Source: Myxococcales bacterium (GTDB lineage: Bacteria; Myxococcota_A; Polyangia; Polyangiales; Houyiibacteriaceae). From it: a DNA stretch of 64,000 nt. This document shows, in pieces, positions 24,888 to 33,593 of this stretch; positions within the stretch are counted from its first letter, which is position 1; the number at the start of each line of letters is the position of its first letter. Where the stretch lies: assembly GCA_029863605.1 (NCBI GenBank), contig JAOTVB010000001.1:410187-474186 (forward strand), given 5' to 3'. A program made the translations under genes and the position numbers. The notes beneath the pieces are model-generated. The model saw nothing but the letters and a program-made list of their open reading frames with translations. It was not told the origin of the DNA and searched no databases.

Positions 24888-25433
24888 CTATCGCCGCTTG
24901 TGGGCGGGGATGATTTGGATTCGCCGTCGCATGCCTTCGCCCTGGGACATCGTGTTCACGCCGTCGAACTTCGCCAACGACATGTGGATGACGCGGCGGT
25001 CGCGGGCGTTCATCGGCTGGAGGGTCACCACTTTGCCCTCGGTGACTGCGCGTTGTGCCTGTCGTTTCGCGAGGGAGACCAGCCCATCGTCGTGTCGCTC
25101 TCGGTAGTCGCCGGAATCTACAATCACGTGTCGTCGCGCTTCGGGGAAGCGGTTGACCATCTTGTTGATCAGGAACTGCAACGCATCGAGCGTCGCGCCC
25201 TTTTTCCCGATCACACGTCCCGAGTCTGGGCCCGTGGCGTCGAGCTCGATCCTCTCAGCGTCCGCACGAATCTCGACTTGGACATCGAGGTCCATCAGAT
25301 TCAAGAGTTCCTCGAGAATCTCGGCCGCTTCTTCGGCTTTGCCGTCCCCCGCGTACTGCGACGGATCTTCCTGTGGTGGCTGACCACCCAGGATCAGCGC
25401 GCCGTCTCTTGGTTTAGTCTTAAGCTCGTCCAC
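24888..25433 (-). CDS. jag: KH/R3H RNA-binding protein Jag (KhpB)
   Basis: 181 residues. The acidic mid-part leads into a KH domain with the GRVIGKKGATLDALQFLINK loop and a following R3H region carrying RRVIHMSLAKFDGVNTMS. Both are typical of Jag/KhpB/SpoIIIJ-associated RNA-binding proteins. The GTG at 25433 (MDELKTK) lies 14 bp inside the end of yidC and has a weak purine-rich site upstream; the longer ORF to 25523 is less likely. It is the last member of the rpmH-rnpA-yidD-yidC-jag operon, the standard order, which supports both the identity and co-expression. Confidence 0.92.
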   Translation of the reverse strand: MDELKTKPRDGALILGGQPPQEDPSQYAGDGKAEEAAEILEELLNLMDLDVQVEIRADAERIELDATGPDSGRVIGKKGATLDALQFLINKMVNRFPEARRHVIVDSGDYRERHDDGLVSLAKRQAQRAVTEGKVVTLQPMNARDRRVIHMSLAKFDGVNTMSQGEGMRRRIQIIPAHKRR

Positions 25434-27192
25434 GGCGAGTCCTCTTCTTTCTACGGGGTTTGGCCCGCTTGGGTGCGGCGGCCGTCTCCGTCTCGGCCGC
25501 GTGATCTTCGGGTTCGTCGCCATCGATGGCGGATACGACAGTGAGGCGTTCTTTGTCCATCTTCCAATACATGTACCGCTGTTGTGTGATGCCGATGGCG
25601 GAGCTGGTAACCATGTACAGGCAGAGGCCGGTCGGAAGCAAGAGCATGAAGAAGGTCATCATCAGCGGCATCGCGTAGAGCATGACCTTGGCCTGCATTT
25701 GGTCCATTTGGATGGGGGTCAGCTTCTGCTGGATGAACATAAGCGCCCCAAGCACGACCGGAAGGACGTAATAGGGGTCGGGAGACGACAGGTCGGCCCA
25801 CCACCAGACGAACGGCGCATGGTAGAGTTCGATGCTCGTCGATAGGGTCTGATAGAGGGCGAAGAAGATCGGCATCTGCAGGAGCACGGGCAGACAGCCA
25901 CCGAGGGGGTTCACCTTGTTCTTGCGCCAGAGCTCCATCATCGCGGCGCCCTTTTTCTCGCGGTCGTCTTTGTAGAGCTCGTTGATTTTGTCGATCTCGG
26001 GTTTGAGGGCGCGCTGCTTGGCCATGTTTCGAAATTGCGGAATCACGAATGGCAAGAGTAGAACCCGCACGAGAATGGTGAGCAGGATGATCGCAACGCC
26101 CCAGTTCCCGATGAAGTCGTAGATCGTGCGGAGAAGCCAGCTCATTCCGCGAGCGATGAAGCTGAACCAACCGAGGTCGATCACGTTGGTCGCCCGATGC
26201 CCGAACTCCTCGAGCGCATCGAAGTCCTTCGGTCCCGCGTAAACCAAAGTTCGGAACGTGGCGGTCTCGCCGGGACCGATTTCGATGGGTGCGGAAGCCA
26301 GCTCGGCTTCAAACAGACTCCCATCTGGATCGTCGGGTGTTCCGCCCCGGTCGGTCGTCAGAAGGTCGCAACGCTCGGCGGTCTGTCCTTCGGGGGCTGC
26401 GATAATCGCGAAATATACACTGCTGAGCGCGACGTACTCGACGCCTGGGCCATAGGTGTGCGGCTGCATCGGTCGCGACTCGTCTTCGCTCAACAGCCCG
26501 TCGCGATCCTCGCGAATAGTCTCGTCGGCCACCTGGCAGATCCCGTGGCTCAACGCGGGGGAAGGGCGCCCAAAAAAGCCTCCCTTTTCGTCTTCTCTGC
26601 GAACGTAGTGAGCCGACGTGATGCTAAACCCGAGCTGTCTCGGGGTCTCCTGCTGGTTGTGCACCTCGACCGACGAGCGGAACTGATAAGGCGGCTCGGC
26701 CAGCTCCCAGAGTCTGTCGATCGTGACGCCGTCGCCCGACCAACGGAAATGGATCTTTCGTTTGGAAGCCTCGACCACGGTCCACCGGACGGTTGGCGGT
26801 ATTGCGATACCAGTGAAATTGGGCCTCAGCGGTAGGTACCGCTCCTTGTCTGTCGTGACGAGCTCGAACGGCTTGCCTTCTTCGTCGAGGTAGCGGTCGC
26901 CTTTGACGCGAAGGCTCACGAGCCCCGTGTTCAAGTTCGTAAACGAGGCGACGAGACGATCGTCTTCGAGCTGGTGAGTCGTTTCCGATCCTAGGCGGGC
27001 CCGCGCCTCGGCCGCCGGAAGGTCCACGCCGGCTCGCGTGGGTGCAGTCTCGGCCTGGTCGGTGGATCCGTCGACCGCAGGTTCGTCGGTCTGTGTCTGG
27101 TTGGGAGCGAAGTACTGCACGCCCAACACGACGCCCAGGACCGCGACCGGGAGCACCAACAACAGGATCGGCGGTTGTTTGCGCTCAGCCAT
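25420..27192 (-). CDS. yidC: membrane protein insertase YidC
   Basis: 590 residues of the long Gram-negative type. An N-terminal membrane anchor, a large periplasmic beta-domain (about 70-340) and a C-terminal five-helix insertase core with the GNWGVAIILLTILVRVLLLP helix, the charged loop (PEIDKINELYKDDREKKGAAMMELWRKNKVNPLGGCLPVLLQMPIFFALYQ shortened here) and its conserved hydrophilic-groove Arg. The tail is Lys/Arg-rich (KPRRKKRTRRGRA), which may bind ribosomes. It inserts inner-membrane proteins with or without SecYEG. The start overlaps yidD by 8 bp; the end overlaps jag. Confidence 0.96.
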   Translation of the reverse strand: MAERKQPPILLLVLPVAVLGVVLGVQYFAPNQTQTDEPAVDGSTDQAETAPTRAGVDLPAAEARARLGSETTHQLEDDRLVASFTNLNTGLVSLRVKGDRYLDEEGKPFELVTTDKERYLPLRPNFTGIAIPPTVRWTVVEASKRKIHFRWSGDGVTIDRLWELAEPPYQFRSSVEVHNQQETPRQLGFSITSAHYVRREDEKGGFFGRPSPALSHGICQVADETIREDRDGLLSEDESRPMQPHTYGPGVEYVALSSVYFAIIAAPEGQTAERCDLLTTDRGGTPDDPDGSLFEAELASAPIEIGPGETATFRTLVYAGPKDFDALEEFGHRATNVIDLGWFSFIARGMSWLLRTIYDFIGNWGVAIILLTILVRVLLLPFVIPQFRNMAKQRALKPEIDKINELYKDDREKKGAAMMELWRKNKVNPLGGCLPVLLQMPIFFALYQTLSTSIELYHAPFVWWWADLSSPDPYYVLPVVLGALMFIQQKLTPIQMDQMQAKVMLYAMPLMMTFFMLLLPTGLCLYMVTSSAIGITQQRYMYWKMDKERLTVVSAIDGDEPEDHAAETETAAAPKRAKPRRKKRTRRGRA

Positions 27193-27433
27193 GATGCGCC
27201 TCGTGGTGGTGCCGTTCGACTTGCGGCGGCGGGTCGAACCCTCCTGGGTTGAGCGGATGACAGCGAGCGATGCGCTTGATGCCCAGCCACGAACCCCGCG
27301 CCGCCCCGAAACGCTCGATGCATGTGGCGGAATAGTGGGAGCACGAAGGCTCGAACCGGCAACTGGGGCCGATCAGTCGCGACAGCGTCATTTGGTAGAG
27401 GCGAATCGTGAAGAGAAGGAACGCCCTGATCAT
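27185..27433 (-). CDS. yidD: membrane protein insertion efficiency factor YidD
   Basis: 82 residues. It has the YidD hallmark: YQMTLSRLIGPSCRFEPSCSHY and the later RCHPLNPGGFDPPP. The amphipathic N-terminal helix and conserved cysteines are all there. The ATG overlaps the rnpA stop by 4 bp and the stop overlaps the yidC start by 8 bp, so the three are translated together. YidD assists YidC in membrane insertion. The last few residues are His-rich (HHHEAHH). Confidence 0.93.
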   Translation of the reverse strand: MIRAFLLFTIRLYQMTLSRLIGPSCRFEPSCSHYSATCIERFGAARGSWLGIKRIARCHPLNPGGFDPPPQVERHHHEAHHG

Positions 27434-27825
27434 CGTTCGGCCCCGCCCTCTCTGAGCTTGACGGCGGCGCGCCGGAGCTCTTTCAACAGTGCGTCGTAAC
27501 CGACGGCATCCGCGTCCCGCTTCGCGACGAACACGATGTCGTGGGACGGTGGGAAGAGATGGCGGTTTCGCCGAAAGACCTCGCGCACCACACGCTTGAT
27601 GCGGTTTCTTTGAACGGCGTTGCCCACTTTCTTCGTCACGGTGATCCCAAGTCGCGTGTTCTCTAGAGAATTTGGTTGGAGGACGATGAGGAAGTGAGGT
27701 GTGTGGATACGCCGTCCGGTGAGTTGTACTTGCCTGAACTCGTAGCGCTTCTTCAGTCGATCGGCGCGCCGAAGGCCTTGGCCTCCGCTGCTCGGACCAC
27801 CCCCCGTTCCAGATGCACCACGCAT
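27430..27825 (-). CDS. rnpA: ribonuclease P protein component
   Basis: 131 residues. The signature RNR motif is present as GNAVQRNRIKRVVREVFR, with the FxVxxxP-like strand (HFLIVLQPN) and LGITVTKKV before it. These residues bind P RNA and the pre-tRNA leader. There is a Gly/Ser-rich N-terminal extension of about 20 residues (MRGASGTGGG...) before the conserved RLKKRYEFR start. The gene follows rpmH after 16 bp and overlaps yidD, the classic order. Confidence 0.95.
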   Translation of the reverse strand: MRGASGTGGGPSSGGQGLRRADRLKKRYEFRQVQLTGRRIHTPHFLIVLQPNSLENTRLGITVTKKVGNAVQRNRIKRVVREVFRRNRHLFPPSHDIVFVAKRDADAVGYDALLKELRRAAVKLREGGAER

Positions 27826-27841
27826 CTTCGCACCGATTCGG

Positions 27842-27991
27842 CTACTTCTTGTAGCAGGAAACGGTCAGGTGCTTCCGGCCCTTGCGGCGGCGGGCGTTGA
27901 GCACACTCCGACCACCTTTGGTCTTCATGCGTGCGCGGAACCCGTGTGTCCGAAGACGGCGCTTACGATGTGGTTGATAGGTCCGCTTCAC
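27842..27991 (-). CDS. rpmH: 50S ribosomal protein L34
   Basis: About 49 residues, the standard size. The sequence starts KRTYQPH and contains [21 protein letters not shown] and KHLTVS, all invariant in L34. A GGGAG site lies 7 nt before the GTG at 27991, giving the canonical M-KRTYQPH start; the ATG at 27997 (MVVKRTYQP) is only 1 nt from that site and is an alternative. The first 29 bp lie inside the end of radC, so a promoter for the whole rpmH-jag operon must lie within the radC coding region or further upstream. Confidence 0.95.
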   Translation of the reverse strand: MKRTYQPHRKRRLRTHGFRARMKTKGGRSVLNARRRKGRKHLTVSCYKK

Positions 27992-28751
27992 GACCATGCT
28001 CCCGAAAAATAGAGTGCCGGAAGAAAGCACGGGCCCGGGGGGGTGTCAAGCCGCCCCCTGATCGGCAAAGTGCAACGGAAGCATCTGATTTTGCTGGTGT
28101 ATTCGGCCAGACCCCGGCATCTCGGAGGCTGGTGTATCGCCCGCTCCCGACGATGACGTGATCGAGAATGCGGATCTCGAGCAGAGTGCCTGCGGCGACC
28201 AGGCGTTCGGTGAGCGCGAGGTCGTGTGGGCTCGGGTCGGGGTCTCCGCTGGGGTGATTGTGGATGAAGACCGCGCCCGACGCCGAATCCGCGACTAGTA
28301 TTCGAAAGACCTCGGCTGGATCGACCTGGCAGCTCATTCGACCTCCGCGGGCCACCTCCCTTTCGACCCCAGGCCGGTTCTTCGCGTCGACCGAAACCAC
28401 CAGGAAGCGCTCGACAGGGCTGTTCATCATCGCCTTTCCGTAGCGTTTGAAGACCGCCTCGCTGTTGGTGAGCGGTGCCGTTGCCTCCTGGGGAACGAGG
28501 GCGCGCGTGCCCGCTTCGAAGGCGGCGGCCAGACGAGATGCTTTCGCGGGACCGATGCCTCCAATGTGCTCGAGCTCCGCTGGGGTCAAACGAGCGAGCG
28601 CCCACAGACCGCCGGTGCGGCGAAGAATCCTTGCGGCAAACGAGGTGACGTCTTCGCCAGCGCGGCCGGTACCTAAAAGGACGGCGAGCAGCTCGACGTC
28701 AGCGAGCGCTGTGACGCCGAGGCGAGCCAACCTTTCGCGAGGGCCCTCCAT
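27963..28751 (-). CDS. radC: RadC-family JAB1/MPN metalloprotein
   Basis: 262 residues. N-terminal helix-hairpin-helix-like part ([26 protein letters not shown], shortened) with IGGIGPAK, then the JAMM zinc site: [14 protein letters not shown] with its preceding conserved Ser/Arg region. Length is about 30 residues longer than usual because of a C-terminal tail (after GVWPNTPAK) that runs past the operon start into rpmH by 29-35 bp. RadC proteins are annotated as DNA-repair factors, but the activity is not settled. A sigma-54-like promoter sequence lies just upstream (28764-28780), with a predicted start of transcription only a few nucleotides from the ATG. Confidence 0.9.
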   Translation of the reverse strand: MEGPRERLARLGVTALADVELLAVLLGTGRAGEDVTSFAARILRRTGGLWALARLTPAELEHIGGIGPAKASRLAAAFEAGTRALVPQEATAPLTNSEAVFKRYGKAMMNSPVERFLVVSVDAKNRPGVEREVARGGRMSCQVDPAEVFRILVADSASGAVFIHNHPSGDPDPSPHDLALTERLVAAGTLLEIRILDHVIVGSGRYTSLRDAGVWPNTPAKSDASVALCRSGGGLTPPRARAFFRHSIFREHGREADLSTTS

Positions 28752-28763
28752 GAACGAGGGTTG

Positions 28764-28780
28764 TGCAGGGCCCGTGCCAA
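28764..28780 (-). promoter_or_regulatory. candidate sigma-54 promoter before radC
   Basis: On the minus strand TTGGCACGGGCCCTGCA reads from 28780 to 28764. It fits TGGCACG-N4-TTGCW with a single change (CTGC for TTGC) at the -12 element and correct spacing. It is 13 bp from the radC ATG. A match to a 16-bp pattern in a GC-rich genome can be chance, and no factor-binding sites are known. Confidence 0.4.
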
Positions 28781-28865
28781 CCGAGGGGATAGTGAATTCG
28801 CGCTATTGGCGTGGTCGTGCTGGTGGATGCAAGCCACCCCGCCGGCGGCCAACACCACATCAGCG

Positions 28866-28897
28866 ACACCGTCACTGTCAGCGCCAGCGTCAATCTA
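28866..28897. repeat. degenerate hexamer repeat, CAG/GTC type
   Basis: A run of degenerate TCAGCG/ACACCG/TCACTG/TCAGCG/CCAGCG-like units in the 199-bp gap between radC and the DnaJ-like gene. The same type appears at 35452-35512, 44394-44419 and 46256-46432. The gap holds no gene I can support. Confidence 0.5.
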
Positions 28898-28950
28898 CTC
28901 AAACTGCGTCAACCGGTGACCCAGGCCGCATCGCCGGTTGATCGTCGATT

Positions 28951-30585
28951 CTACTTCTTGAAGAGCTTGCCAAAAATGCTTGGGCGCTTGCCGCCTTTGC
29001 CGGGTGGTGCGCTCGAACGGCCTCTCGATTGACGCATCGAGCCTATGCGGACCTCGCGGATCGCCTCGAGGTTCTTCGGGTCGAGCTTGGCGACCTTCTT
29101 GAAGTGCTTCAACGCTTTGTCGTGCTTGCCCATCCGCTTGAGGAAGTGGGCGCGTACGAAGTGGCCCTGCACGTGATCGGTGTTGAGCAGAAAGGTCTGT
29201 TTGAGCAGAGACCTGATCTCGTCGGCGACCTCGTCGTCCTCGATTCCGTGTTTGAGCATGAGGACCCACGCTTTCATGGCTGGGTAGTCGGCTTCCTTGC
29301 GAACGACTTCCATGACTTCGTCGCAGATCCGTAGCGCCTCGTCGTACCGTCGCCGCTTCACAAGCACGTCGACCTTCTGGAAGTTGATCGCGGACTCGAC
29401 CATTACATTGAGCTTTCGCTCGGATTCTGGGGTCCCACCCCCTTGCATGACAGTCTTCTGATAGTCCACACGAGACTTGTCGTTCGCTAGTGTGTCGCGC
29501 GCCACCGTGAATAGGTGGAAGATCTCCTCTACCCACGGTCGCAAGGGCGACAGCTCGTTGGGCAGGCGGTCGGGGTGCCACTTCTTGGCGAGCTTCATGT
29601 ATTTCCCGCGTATTTCGTTGGAGTCTGCCGACTCTTTGACGCCGAGCATTTCGAAGTAGTTCTGGCGGTCCATCATGCTGATCACGCGCACCACCTCTTC
29701 CCAGCGCTTCCGATGCTCGTCAGAAAAACCCGCAGGAGGTGGCGGTGGCATCTGGCGCGGTGCGACGATCTCCCCGGAAAGGCTTTTCGCAGGTGGCAGG
29801 TTGCTGATCGACGTTGGGAGCACCGAATCGCCGCCCGGTCGGTTCGAGTCGCGACGGCCCGGCGGGGAAGAGCGGCGCATCCTCGGCGGCGTCGTGCTTC
29901 CCGATGACGCCCTTCTCCCAAAGGGGGGCGACGAGGGTCGATCCCCCTGCGACGAAGGCGATACGGCTCTCAACTTCTGGCGCGAGATCGGCCGATACAC
30001 TTCGAGGCTCTCCGTGATTGCGAGCAGGTAGAGCATCCGTCTTGCGACTTTGGGATCGCCGAACTGTTCGATCAGAACCGCGGCCGTGGCTGGCTCCGCG
30101 CGCATCAGCTCGACGAACGCCTTTTCGTTCGACTGCAGAGAGAATCTCGCGAGTGGCGCGCCGCTCTTGACCCGCTGTCGCTCGTCCCCCAGCTTTCGAA
30201 TCACCCGAGTCATCGCGTCCTTCGGGACATCGCCTCGAAGCGAGGTGGCGATGACTTCGAGCACGTCGACCGAACCACGCATCGTCCCATCGCCCTCACC
30301 GACCAAATCGGCTTCGTAGAATGCGTAGGGGCCGCGCTCCCTGGGGAAGATGGTGAGCAACCCTCGATCCAAGCTCGCCACCGGCTCGATGAAGCGCCCG
30401 ATGGCGGGCACGCCACTGCGAAACAGAATGCGATCCTGTCCGGGTTGGTCGTCGTCCGGCCACACCGCGAGCGTGCCTGAAAGTCCCTTTTTCTGAATCG
30501 ACAGTAGAACGTGACCGAAAGGTGTAGCGCTCAACGCCCCTTCGGCGAGTGGCTTGGGAACAGAGGATGGCAACGAGTGTTCCAA
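28951..30585 (-). CDS. DUF4388 / J-domain / TPR-like protein
   Basis: 544 residues. Residues 10-120 resemble the DUF4388 (PATAN-like) domain: ALSATPFGHVLLSIQKKGLSGTL (shortened) with an ILFRSGVPAIGRF segment. A Pro/Ser/Arg-rich linker follows (220-290), then a J domain with helix II KKWHPDRLP and the diagnostic HPD tripeptide near residue 335. The last 130 residues are helical repeats (DALRICDEVMEVV and AHFLKRMGKHDKALKHFKKVAKLDP) of TPR type. J domains recruit Hsp70/DnaK. This three-part layout is common in Myxococcota and its role is not known. The 110-bp gap to cysS is upstream. Confidence 0.85.
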   Translation of the reverse strand: MEHSLPSSVPKPLAEGALSATPFGHVLLSIQKKGLSGTLAVWPDDDQPGQDRILFRSGVPAIGRFIEPVASLDRGLLTIFPRERGPYAFYEADLVGEGDGTMRGSVDVLEVIATSLRGDVPKDAMTRVIRKLGDERQRVKSGAPLARFSLQSNEKAFVELMRAEPATAAVLIEQFGDPKVARRMLYLLAITESLEVYRPISRQKLRAVSPSSQGDRPSSPPFGRRASSGSTTPPRMRRSSPPGRRDSNRPGGDSVLPTSISNLPPAKSLSGEIVAPRQMPPPPPAGFSDEHRKRWEEVVRVISMMDRQNYFEMLGVKESADSNEIRGKYMKLAKKWHPDRLPNELSPLRPWVEEIFHLFTVARDTLANDKSRVDYQKTVMQGGGTPESERKLNVMVESAINFQKVDVLVKRRRYDEALRICDEVMEVVRKEADYPAMKAWVLMLKHGIEDDEVADEIRSLLKQTFLLNTDHVQGHFVRAHFLKRMGKHDKALKHFKKVAKLDPKNLEAIREVRIGSMRQSRGRSSAPPGKGGKRPSIFGKLFKK

Positions 30586-30695
30586 GAACTAACAGATTGA
30601 CATAACCGGGCGGCGAGCGACAGATCGAGGTTGATACCGCCCCGCGAAAAACCCTAATTAGTGGCTGCGTGAGGGACCAACCCCTGATTGTTTCA

Positions 30696-32195
30696 TCAGT
30701 CGGTCATCGTCCAGCCGGTCCCCTCGGGGCCGTCCAGCAGCTCGACACCCTGATCTGCGAGCGAATCGCGGATTCGGTCAGCTTCTGCAAAGTCCTTCGA
30801 CTGCCGTGCCGCCGTACGCGCCGCGATTTGCCGTTCGATCTCTGCGGCATCGAGCCCACGTTCCCCCGCTCGGCGGTCCCGGATTCGGCGGAGGACCTCG
30901 TCCGCGGCCTGCGCCCCCAACCCTAGCTCGGCCTCGAGCGCGGCAAAGCCCGCCCTGGCTAGGTCGACCGTTTCCTTTGACGCCTTGCCCTTTTTTCGAG
31001 ACGCCTGGTCGCAAAGCTCGTTCACGGCCTTGAGAAACTCGGCCACCTTCGCCAGCGCCACGGGCATGTTGAGGTCGTCGTCGAGCGCCTCTCTCAGCGC
31101 CGCTGAGAAACCTAGGATCTCTGCCGCCCCCGACGTTCCGCCGTCGGCAATGCGCTTCGGTGGCAACCCGAGGAGCCGTTGTTTGGTCTTGTAAAGATAG
31201 GTCACACGACGCTCCGCGTCTTCGAATTGCGGAAAGCCGGTCACGTTGCCAACGTCGTCGAGCGTCCAGTCCAAGTTGAGAGGCGCTCGATAGTGCACGG
31301 TCATCATGAAGTACCGAATCGCCTCGGGCTCCATGCGATCGAAGAGGTCTCGAGCCGTAAAAAAGTTCCCGAGACTCTTGCTCATCTTTTCTTTATCGAC
31401 CTCGACGAAACCGTTGTGCATCCAGCACCGCGAAAAAGTCTTGCCGGTCGCGGCCTCGCTTTGTGCAATTTCGTTTTCGTGATGAGGGAACACCAAGTCG
31501 AGCCCCCCGCCGTGGAGGTCGAGCGTCTCGCCGAGGTGCTTCATTGACATGGCTGAGCATTCGATGTGCCAGCCCGGCCTGCCCCGACCCCATGGGCTAT
31601 CCCAACCCCAGGCGTCCTCGGCGCTTTTCTTCCACAATGCAAAGTCGGCGGGATGTCGCTTTCTGGCGGTCTGTTGCTCGTCCAGCCGCTCGCTTGCCCC
31701 AAGCCTCATCTGCTCGAGATTGCGGTGGCTGAGCTTGCCGTACTCAGGAAACGACTCGACCGAGAAGTACACGTCACCGTCCGATACGTAGGCGTGATCC
31801 CGGTCGATCAGTCGTTCCACCAAATCGAATATGTCTTGAAGGTGTGTGCTCACGGTCGGTTCAACGTCGGGGTCGAGATTGCCGAGGCGGTGCATATCCT
31901 CGGCATACGCCTCAGCGAATCGGGCGGCCAGCGTGGTCGGCTCCGTTCCTGACTCCGAGGCACGTTTGAGAATCTTGTCGTCGACGTCGGTGATGTTCCG
32001 GACGTAAGTGACGCGCATTCCGTTGGTGCGGAGGTGACGGACGAGCACGTCGTAGACGACATAGCAGCGGGCATGACCGAGATGTGCGTAGTCGTAGACG
32101 GTCGGCCCGCAGACGTAGATTCGTGCGTGGCCAGGCTCTCGAGGCTCGAATGGCTCCTTTTGGCTGGTCAGGGTGTTGTAGAGGCGAACGCTCAC
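30696..32195 (-). CDS. cysS: cysteinyl-tRNA synthetase
   Basis: 499 residues if GTG 32195 is used (MSVRLYNTLT, the usual start); an in-frame TTG at 32234 adds 13. The HIGH motif is HLGHAR after CGPTVYDYA, the KMSKS motif is KMSKSLGNF, and the zinc-binding WHIECSAM and HHENEIAQSE segments are in place. The enzyme charges tRNA-Cys. The gene is divergent from hisD with about 83 bp between them. The upstream gap contains no recognisable T-box or attenuator. Confidence 0.95.
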   Translation of the reverse strand: MSVRLYNTLTSQKEPFEPREPGHARIYVCGPTVYDYAHLGHARCYVVYDVLVRHLRTNGMRVTYVRNITDVDDKILKRASESGTEPTTLAARFAEAYAEDMHRLGNLDPDVEPTVSTHLQDIFDLVERLIDRDHAYVSDGDVYFSVESFPEYGKLSHRNLEQMRLGASERLDEQQTARKRHPADFALWKKSAEDAWGWDSPWGRGRPGWHIECSAMSMKHLGETLDLHGGGLDLVFPHHENEIAQSEAATGKTFSRCWMHNGFVEVDKEKMSKSLGNFFTARDLFDRMEPEAIRYFMMTVHYRAPLNLDWTLDDVGNVTGFPQFEDAERRVTYLYKTKQRLLGLPPKRIADGGTSGAAEILGFSAALREALDDDLNMPVALAKVAEFLKAVNELCDQASRKKGKASKETVDLARAGFAALEAELGLGAQAADEVLRRIRDRRAGERGLDAAEIERQIAARTAARQSKDFAEADRIRDSLADQGVELLDGPEGTGWTMTD

Positions 32196-32278
32196 GGTCG
32201 GCGAAGTCTGAGCATTTTCCCGACCAAAGGGCAAGCTCGCGCGGTTGACCCCGTCCTGCGGCCCGCTAGAAAGAGCAA

Positions 32279-33550
32279 ATGCTCGCGATCCACGAACGAG
32301 GGCAGGCTAGCTACGAAGCTACACTCGACTCCTTGAGTCGTCGCGGCACAGAAGATCTCGCGCGCGTCGAGCCAGACGTGCGCGAAATTCTCGAAGCGGT
32401 GCGCGACCGGGGCGACGAGGCGGTGCTCGAGTACAGCGAACGATTCGACCGGCGTCGCCCCGAAACGCTCGTGCTCGACCGGGAGACCTGGCTGGCCGAG
32501 GCGGGGCGCGTCGACCCTGCCATTCGAAAAGCGTTGACCGACGCAGCAGAGCGTATCCGTCGTTACCATGAACATCAGCGCGAGCCAGGCTTCCGCTACG
32601 AAGAGGATGGTATCGAGCTCGGACAACGCGTTCGCCCGATCGCTGCCGCTGCCGTCTATACACCTGGCGGCAAGGCCCGATATCCGTCCACAGTTCTGAT
32701 GACGGCCATTCCAGCAGCGGTGGCGGGTGTAAAGCGCATCGTTCTCGTCACGCCCAATCCAACCCCGGAGATCTTGGCAGCAGCCGAAGTCGCTGGTGTG
32801 ACCGAAGTGGTCGACGCAGGCGGCGCGCAAGCGATCGCTGCCGTCGCGTACGGGACGGAGTCGATCGCCCAAGTCGACAAGGTCGTAGGGCCCGGAAACA
32901 TCTATGTGGCATGCGCCAAGCGGCTCGTTTTCGGCGCGGTCGGCATCGATTCGATCGCCGGGCCGAGTGAGATTTTGGTGGTGGCCGACGAGGGAGCGGA
33001 CCCCGAGGTGGTGGCCGCCGACCTGTTGTCGCAAGCCGAACACGACGAGGCGGCCTACCCGCTTCTCGTCACGTTGTCTCGAAGCCAGGCCGAGGCGGTC
33101 GATGCCGCGCTAGAACGGCAGCTCGAATCGCTTTCGAGGAAGGCGATCGCAAAGGAGGCAGTCGCCAAGAACGGCTACGCCTTTGTCACAAGCGACCTGA
33201 CCGAGGCGGGTCGCGTCGCGACGGTACTGGCCGCGGAGCACTTGAGCCTCTCTGTGGAGGACCCGGACAGTCTGCTCGAGCAGATCGGAGCCGCGGGTGC
33301 GGTGTTTCTCGGTTACCATACTCCCGAGGCTGCAGGTGACTATGCTGCCGGGCCGAGCCACGTGCTGCCGACGGGCGGCGGGGTCCGGTTTTCGTCGCCG
33401 CTGGGCGTTTATGATTTCGTGATTCGTTCGTCGCTCATTCGCTACTCGCCGGCGGCCATCGCCGATCAGGCCGACCTCCTCGAGGGGCTCGCCCGGCTCG
33501 AAGGGCTCGAAGCCCACGCGCGTGCGGTCGCGATTCGCCGACGAAGCTAA
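32279..33550 (+). CDS. hisD: histidinol dehydrogenase
   Basis: 423 residues. YTPGGKARYPSTVLMTAIPA, the NAD-binding GPGNIYVACAKRLVFG, IAGPSEILVVAD, and the zinc/catalytic Q-AEHDEAAYP and EHLSL blocks are all present. It catalyses the last two steps of histidine biosynthesis. ATG at 32279 follows a purine-poor leader, so no clear SD is seen. The ttcA-like gene follows 43 bp later on the same strand, but no other his gene is near. Confidence 0.95.
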   Translation: MLAIHERGQASYEATLDSLSRRGTEDLARVEPDVREILEAVRDRGDEAVLEYSERFDRRRPETLVLDRETWLAEAGRVDPAIRKALTDAAERIRRYHEHQREPGFRYEEDGIELGQRVRPIAAAAVYTPGGKARYPSTVLMTAIPAAVAGVKRIVLVTPNPTPEILAAAEVAGVTEVVDAGGAQAIAAVAYGTESIAQVDKVVGPGNIYVACAKRLVFGAVGIDSIAGPSEILVVADEGADPEVVAADLLSQAEHDEAAYPLLVTLSRSQAEAVDAALERQLESLSRKAIAKEAVAKNGYAFVTSDLTEAGRVATVLAAEHLSLSVEDPDSLLEQIGAAGAVFLGYHTPEAAGDYAAGPSHVLPTGGGVRFSSPLGVYDFVIRSSLIRYSPAAIADQADLLEGLARLEGLEAHARAVAIRRRS

Positions 33551-33593
33551 TCCGGGCCTTGCGGCCCAGCCGTGCGGCGAGTACCCATCCGGC

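Noticed and set aside
28752-28950. Replication origin near rpmH
   Set aside because: No dnaA gene or cluster of DnaA boxes was seen; the upstream neighbour is radC.
32192-33043. Minus-strand ORF opposite hisD
   Set aside because: Shadow of hisD; no motif.
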